NCBI RefSeq assembly: GCF_040546025.1
Contig: NZ_JBEPNA010000014.1
Span: 30,888 to 94,887 of the forward strand
Direction: 5' to 3'
Source: Marisediminicola sp040546025
Lineage (GTDB): Bacteria > Actinomycetota > Actinomycetes > Actinomycetales > Microbacteriaceae
Length of the DNA stretch: 64,000 nucleotides
Shown here: positions 60,106 to 64,000 of the stretch, in pieces
Position numbering within the stretch: position 1 is the stretch's first letter
Layout of the letters: each line of letters opens with the position of its first letter
Made by a program: the position numbers and the translations under genes
Notes under the pieces: generated by a model
Database searches by the model: none
Told to the model about the DNA's origin: nothing
What the model saw: only the letters and a program-made list of their open reading frames with translations

Positions 60106-60390
60106 CTGTCATTATTCAGGAGTAGTCGGCCCGGCGGGCTTTCATTATTCAGGAGTAACCAGCCCTGCGGGCTTTCATCATTCAGGAGTAACCAGCCCGG
60201 CGGGCTTTCATCATTCAGGACCCGGCGGGGCGGATGCTGCAAAATCGGCCGAACCGTCGGCGGCAGGCATCCGTTTGATCCGGTTTTTAGCCCTGGCTCA
60301 GGCGAATCTCCTGAATAATGACAGGCCGCCCAGCCTCAAACCCCTGAATAATGACAGGCCGCCCAGCCTCAAACTCCTGAATAATGAAAG
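60106..60390. repeat. Class A element, copy 4 (end arrays of four and three units)
   Basis: CTTTCATYATTCAGGAGT-like ends at 60106, 60139, 60172 and 60205 (33-bp steps; the first has CTGTC) and complements at 60307, 60340 and 60373 (33-bp steps). The core carries CGGATGC...GCATCCG. Between convergent purF and a membrane-protein gene; right end is 7 bp from that stop. Confidence 0.92.
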
Positions 60391-60397
60391 CTGAAGG

Positions 60398-60856
60398 TCA
60401 GTCTTCGAGGTCACCCTCGACGTCTTCCGGCGTCGGGTCGACGACAGTGCGCTCGGCGCCCATCGTCTTCGCGCGGCGCGTGGCAACCGTGTCGAGGGCG
60501 ATCGCGACGAGCCCCCCGATCGCGGCGCCGGCCGAGACGCCGATGAGCGCGAAGTAGCCGAACAGCGCCGCGAATCCGACGAGGGGGTCGATCGGGAACG
60601 CCGCCGTGAGGATGTACGCGACGATCGCGCCCAGTCCTGCCCCGAGCAGGATGAAGCGCGGGTAACGCGGGGCGCGGCGCATGGTCACGCTGCCCTCGCT
60701 CGTCACACCGCCATTACTCGGCGAGCTGCCCGCGCTCGCCAAGCGGCCAGCGGGGTCGGATGCCGCGCCCTCCGGATCGGTGCCGGCCGGCGCGGTACTG
60801 CCGGCCTGTGGAGTGCTGCCCGCGGGGTCGGCGCCCTGGGGCTGTTGGTCGGTCAT
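60398..60856 (-). CDS. Conserved actinobacterial membrane protein, unknown function
   Basis: 152 residues: a 55-residue Pro/Gly/Ala/Ser-rich head, then MRRAPRYPRFILLGAGLGAI, two to three helices (to about 125) and an acidic tail (DPTPEDVEGDLED). The GAGLGAIVAYIL and GAAIGGLVAIAL glycine patterns resemble helix-packing segments. No named family recognised. It lies with the SCP2-like gene on the minus strand between purF and purD. Confidence 0.75.
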   Translation of the reverse strand: MTDQQPQGADPAGSTPQAGSTAPAGTDPEGAASDPAGRLASAGSSPSNGGVTSEGSVTMRRAPRYPRFILLGAGLGAIVAYILTAAFPIDPLVGFAALFGYFALIGVSAGAAIGGLVAIALDTVATRRAKTMGAERTVVDPTPEDVEGDLED

Positions 60857-60874
60857 GCCCCTATTGTTGCCGAC

Positions 60875-61246
60875 TCAGACGGGAGTTCGCTGCCACAGCA
60901 CGGGGAGCTCGTCGGAGAGGTCCGCGCGCTGGCCGGAGGCGGAGACGTTGCCACGCTGCACAGCATCCGCCCATCCGATTCCGCCGGTCGCGAGCTGGAG
61001 CCAGGTCGCGGCATCCGTCTCGATGACGTTCGGAGGCGTGCCACGGGTGTGATTCGGACCCTCGACGCATTGCACCGCGCCGAACGGCGGAACCCGTACC
61101 TCGACTGTGCCTCCCGGCGCGTTCTCGGAGAGCACCTGCAGCAGGTACCGCACCGCGACAGCGGTCGTCTCCCGATCCGCCCCGGGCCGCAGCGCCTGCC
61201 GAACCGCCGCTTCGCCGACAAGTGCCACTATTTTCGCTCTGCCCAT
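60875..61246 (-). CDS. SCP2-like sterol-carrier family protein
   Basis: 123 residues. VRYLLQVLSENAPGGTVEVR then VPPFGAVQCVEGPNHTRGTP and ATWLQLATGGIGWADAVQRG, ending SASGQRADLSDELPVL, follow the bacterial SCP2 fold used to bind hydrophobic ligands. In many Micrococcales such a gene sits next to purF or purD. Actual ligand and role unknown. Confidence 0.8.
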   Translation of the reverse strand: MGRAKIVALVGEAAVRQALRPGADRETTAVAVRYLLQVLSENAPGGTVEVRVPPFGAVQCVEGPNHTRGTPPNVIETDAATWLQLATGGIGWADAVQRGNVSASGQRADLSDELPVLWQRTPV

Positions 61247-61283
61247 GGTTCTACGGTAACAACCGCCCCGCTAACCTTGCAGG

Positions 61284-62537
61284 GTGAGAATCCTCGTTCT
61301 TGGCTCCGGTGCGCGTGAACACGCCATCATCACGGCACTGCTCGCGGAGAATGCGGGCCACGACATCACTGCGGCACCCGGCAACGCCGGCATCGCGCTC
61401 GATGTTCCGGTGATCCACCTCGACCCGACTAACGGTGCGGTCGTCGCCGGCTTCGCGCTGGACAACGACATCGAACTCGTCATCATCGGCCCGGAGGCAC
61501 CACTCGTCGCCGGCGTCGCCGACACGCTGCGCAACCGCGGCATCGCCGTGTTCGGCCCTGGCAAGGCGGCCGCCCAGCTCGAAGGGAGCAAGACCTTCGC
61601 CAAGCGGATCATGGATGACGCCGGAGTTCCGACCGGCCGTGCGACGCGGTCGGGCACGCTCGAGGAGGCCATCGAGGCCATCGACGAGTACGGCGCCCCC
61701 TACGTCGTGAAGGCCGACGGGCTCGCGGCGGGCAAGGGCGTGCTCGTGACCGGTGAACGCAATGCCGCCATCGCGCACGCCGAGTACTGGCTGCGCCACG
61801 GGAGCGTGCTCGTCGAGGAGTTCCTCGCCGGCCAGGAGGTGTCGCTGTTCCTGCTCAGCGACGGCCACAGCGTGCTCCCGCTCTCCCCCGCGCAGGATTA
61901 CAAGCGTCTCTTCGACGGAGACCTCGGCCCCAACACCGGCGGAATGGGTTCTTACTCGCCGCTCCCCTGGCTGCCGGAGGGCTTCGTCGACGAGGTCATC
62001 GACACGATCGCGATCCCCACCGTGCGCCAGCTCGCCGCGGAGCAGACGCCGTTCATCGGGCTGCTGTACTGCGGTCTCATCGTGACGGACCACGGCATCC
62101 GCGTCATAGAATTCAACGCCCGATTCGGCGACCCCGAGACGCAGGCGGTGCTGCCGCGTCTCATCACCCCGCTCAGCGGCCTGCTGTTTGCCGCATCGAC
62201 CGGCGGCCTCGGCTCGCTGCCGCGCCCGCGGTTCACGGCCGATGTCGCCGTCACGGTCGTGCTCGCGAGCGAGGGATACCCGGAGACCCCGATCACCGGG
62301 CGGGTCATCACCGGACTCGACGAGGCCCTCGCGATGCCCGGCATCACGATCACCCACGCCGCCACCGCGGCCCTCGACAACACCGGCCTCGTCGCGACCG
62401 GCGGCCGCGTGCTCAGCGTCGTCGCCGTCGCCCCGAGCTTTACCGAGGCGAGGGCGCGCGCGTATCGGGCGCTCGAGGTCATCAAGCTCGAAGGCGGGCA
62501 GTACCGCACCGACATCGCGGCGCGCGTCGCAGAGTAG
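61284..62537 (+). CDS. purD: Phosphoribosylamine-glycine ligase
   Basis: 417 residues. LVLGSGAREHAIITALL opens the N domain; the ATP-grasp core has KADGLAAGKGVLVTGERNAA, EEFLAGQEVSLFLLSDGHSV, SPAQDYKRLFDGDLGPNTGG and EFNARFGDPETQAVLPRL. Second step of purine synthesis. It is 37 bp from the divergent SCP2-like gene and is followed by purC at 70 bp. Confidence 0.98.
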   Translation: MRILVLGSGAREHAIITALLAENAGHDITAAPGNAGIALDVPVIHLDPTNGAVVAGFALDNDIELVIIGPEAPLVAGVADTLRNRGIAVFGPGKAAAQLEGSKTFAKRIMDDAGVPTGRATRSGTLEEAIEAIDEYGAPYVVKADGLAAGKGVLVTGERNAAIAHAEYWLRHGSVLVEEFLAGQEVSLFLLSDGHSVLPLSPAQDYKRLFDGDLGPNTGGMGSYSPLPWLPEGFVDEVIDTIAIPTVRQLAAEQTPFIGLLYCGLIVTDHGIRVIEFNARFGDPETQAVLPRLITPLSGLLFAASTGGLGSLPRPRFTADVAVTVVLASEGYPETPITGRVITGLDEALAMPGITITHAATAALDNTGLVATGGRVLSVVAVAPSFTEARARAYRALEVIKLEGGQYRTDIAARVAE

Positions 62538-62607
62538 GGCGGGGACGGATGCTGGCGCCGGGCCTGGCAGCCTCGCCGGCAGTGGGCGGCCTCGCCGGCA
62601 GTGAATA

Positions 62608-63510
62608 ATGGGGGGCGTGACCGACGCGACTGATCTCCCCGGCTGGACCCACGAATACTCCGGGAAGGTGCGCGACCTGTATTCGTCGCCCGACTACCCG
62701 GGACGGATGCTCGTGGTTGCGAGCGACCGGGTGAGCGCGTTCGACCACATCCTCGAGCCGGGCATCCCGGGCAAAGGCTCGCTGCTCACCCAGCTGAGCC
62801 TGTGGTGGTTCGCCCAACTCGACGGCATCCCAAACCACATTGTGGCCCCCGTCGCGGACAACCCGGAGGCGTCCGCCGGACTGCCCGAGTCGGTCGCCGG
62901 CCGGGCGATGCTGGCGAAAAGGCTCGAGATGTTCCCGATCGAGTGCGTTGTGCGCGGATACCTTGTGGGATCTGGATGGCTGGAGTACCAGCAGACCCAG
63001 AGCGTCTGCGGCGTTCCCCTCCCGGCCGGACTCGACAACGGCGACCGCCTGCCCGAGCCCATCTATACGCCCGCGTTCAAGGCGACGCTCGGCGACCACG
63101 ACGAGAACATCACCTTCGAGCGCACCGTCGAACTCGTCGGCGAGGACGTTGCAACGGCGCTGCGGGAGAGGAGCCTGGAGATCTTCCGCCGGGCATCCGA
63201 GATCGCCGCCGGGCGCGGGATCATCCTCGCCGACACCAAGTTCGAGTTCGGCGCGGACCCCGAGACGGGCGAGATCACCCTCGGCGACGAGGTGCTCACG
63301 AGCGACAGCAGCCGGTTCTGGGATGCGGCGGCCTGGGAGTCTGGGGATAGGGGCGCCAGCTTCGACAAGCAGATCGTGCGCAACTGGCTCGCGGCGAACT
63401 GGGACCCCACCTCCGGCGAGGGCTCGCCCCCGCCGCCCCTGCCGCCGGAGATCGTGGCCCAGACCGCCGCGCGCTACCGCGAGCTGATCGAGCGGCTGAC
63501 ACGGCACTAG
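62608..63510 (+). CDS. purC: Phosphoribosylaminoimidazole-succinocarboxamide synthase
   Basis: 300 residues from the ATG at 62608; the GTG at 62617 (MTDATDLPGW) is just as plausible. Motifs: GKVRDLYSSPDYPGRMLVVA, ASDRVSAFDHILEPGIPGKG, ECVVRGYLVGSGWLEYQQTQ, ILADTKFEFGADPETGEITL and DEVLTSDSSRFWDAAAWES. Eighth step of IMP synthesis. The gap before it has CCTCGCCGGCAGTG twice. Confidence 0.97.
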   Translation: MGGVTDATDLPGWTHEYSGKVRDLYSSPDYPGRMLVVASDRVSAFDHILEPGIPGKGSLLTQLSLWWFAQLDGIPNHIVAPVADNPEASAGLPESVAGRAMLAKRLEMFPIECVVRGYLVGSGWLEYQQTQSVCGVPLPAGLDNGDRLPEPIYTPAFKATLGDHDENITFERTVELVGEDVATALRERSLEIFRRASEIAAGRGIILADTKFEFGADPETGEITLGDEVLTSDSSRFWDAAAWESGDRGASFDKQIVRNWLAANWDPTSGEGSPPPPLPPEIVAQTAARYRELIERLTRH

Positions 63511-63688
63511 CCCAAGGCGCCGATCTCGGCCGGGTCAGCAGGTCGCGTGTGTCGACACTCCGCACGGGGTGCCTTCCACTCCTCCTCCACAGGGCCTGTT
63601 CCGGGAGGGTTGTTCACAGGCAATACCCCAGATCAAGGTGTTGTTTGGTGTCTGCGGGAATGTCGGTGGTGCCTGTCAGTATGTGGGT

Positions 63689-64000
63689 ATGTGCAAGACA
63701 ACCGACACCCTCATCGACAGCGCTGCTGCGTTCGCGGCCGTGTGGGCTGGTGCGCTCACCGGGTTCGGCGACCAGGTCGGCGTGCACCCCGCCACTGGCG
63801 CGCCCGATGCGACCACGGGCGCGTTCGGCGAAGCGGTCGTTGTGGCACCCGCCCAGCTCGATGTCGAGACCATGTCCGACGCGGGTCTGCTCCGGGCGCT
63901 CCGGTCGGGGTACACCCTGAAGCGGCAGGTTGATGCGCTGCTGGTGCGTGCCGCGGGGGAGCTCAGTGTGCGCTCCCGCCCCTCGCTGGGCCAGGGCGGG
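63689..64000 (+). CDS. DUF222 (13E12-type) protein, N-terminal part, cut by window edge
   Basis: From the ATG at 63689 the frame stays open for 104 codons to the end of the window: MCKTTDTLIDSAAAFAAVWA, then PAQLDVETMSDAGLLRALRS and GYTLKRQVDALLVRAAGELS. The 'AGL-LRAL...K-QVDALL-R-AAGEL--RSRP' helix pattern is the start of DUF222, which in actinobacteria usually precedes an HNH nuclease domain. The latter would lie beyond the window. The upstream 178 bp show nothing recognisable. Confidence 0.8.
   Translation, partial: MCKTTDTLIDSAAAFAAVWAGALTGFGDQVGVHPATGAPDATTGAFGEAVVVAPAQLDVETMSDAGLLRALRSGYTLKRQVDALLVRAAGELSVRSRPSLGQGG

Noticed and set aside
60106..60390. Regularly spaced repeats resembling a CRISPR array
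   Set aside because: Spacing is regular (33 bp) but the intervals between repeats are near-identical, the copies are inverted on the two sides, and no cas genes occur.

Overview
The window is chromosomal DNA of a high-GC Gram-positive bacterium, most likely a member of the Microbacteriaceae (Actinomycetota). This rests on strong GC bias at third codon positions, frequent GTG starts, and the gene set: a CsoR copper regulator, PspC-type sensor kinase, DUF3073, F420/PPOX-family protein, MocR-YczE pair, an SCP2-like gene beside purF, and a DUF222 (13E12-type) gene at the right edge. The genus cannot be fixed from the sequence alone. No tRNA, rRNA, CRISPR array or prophage was found.

Left part (1-12.4 kb): a surface-polysaccharide locus built from two converging gene blocks. 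The plus-strand block holds a Wzx-like flippase (cut by the window edge), a pyruvyl transferase, a GT2 glycosyltransferase and an SDR epimerase. The minus-strand block begins with a BY-kinase/Wzz protein and runs through a low-molecular-weight tyrosine phosphatase, an anchored protein of unknown function, a WbpM-like 4,6-dehydratase, a WbpL/WecA-like phosphosugar transferase, a WbpV-like reductase and a GT4 glycosyltransferase. The last four together suggest initiation with a 6-deoxy-HexNAc such as QuiNAc. The blocks meet at a scar of IS5-like and IS3-family transposase ends (3.7-4.1 kb). A separate gmd-fcl pair at 22-24 kb makes GDP-L-fucose.

Middle part (12.6-45 kb): a HigB/HigA-type toxin-antitoxin pair with a palindromic operator; a DEAD-box helicase with a long SY-DRP repeat tail at its N-terminus; a lipoprotein esterase; a PspC protein divergent from a PspC-kinase/LuxR-regulator pair; an AAA/DUF4143 gene with an AT-rich leader; L-lactate dehydrogenase; a divergent catabolic cluster (NCS1 permease, agmatinase-family hydrolase and SnoaL-like protein against a cyclase and an XRE-cupin regulator); an HAE1-type RND transporter; and a copper-resistance region (csoR, copZ, copA, a second CPH-type ATPase, DUF305 and a DUF6153-like protein) with two clear and one weaker CsoR-type operator.

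Right part (42-64 kb): an acyl-CoA ligase, the divergent YczR/YczE pair with an unlisted 48-residue membrane protein, a LacI-controlled sugar ABC operon divergent from a glycogen-debranching-type glycosidase, a flavin monooxygenase, an AraC/PhyH divergent pair, and purine genes purM, purF, purD and purC, with purM and purF divergent rather than co-transcribed.

The most unusual content is in the intergenic spaces. A modular repeat family ('class A') with 18-bp inverted ends CTTTCATYATTCAGGAGT occurs four times (21.4, 46.3, 53.4 and 60.1 kb). Its ends are amplified in 33/34-bp or 64-bp steps, its core carries a CGGATGC/GCATCCG stem, and three copies end within 7 bp of a stop codon. Other unrelated palindromic elements lie at 35.0-35.4, 38.4-38.5 and 27.0 kb.
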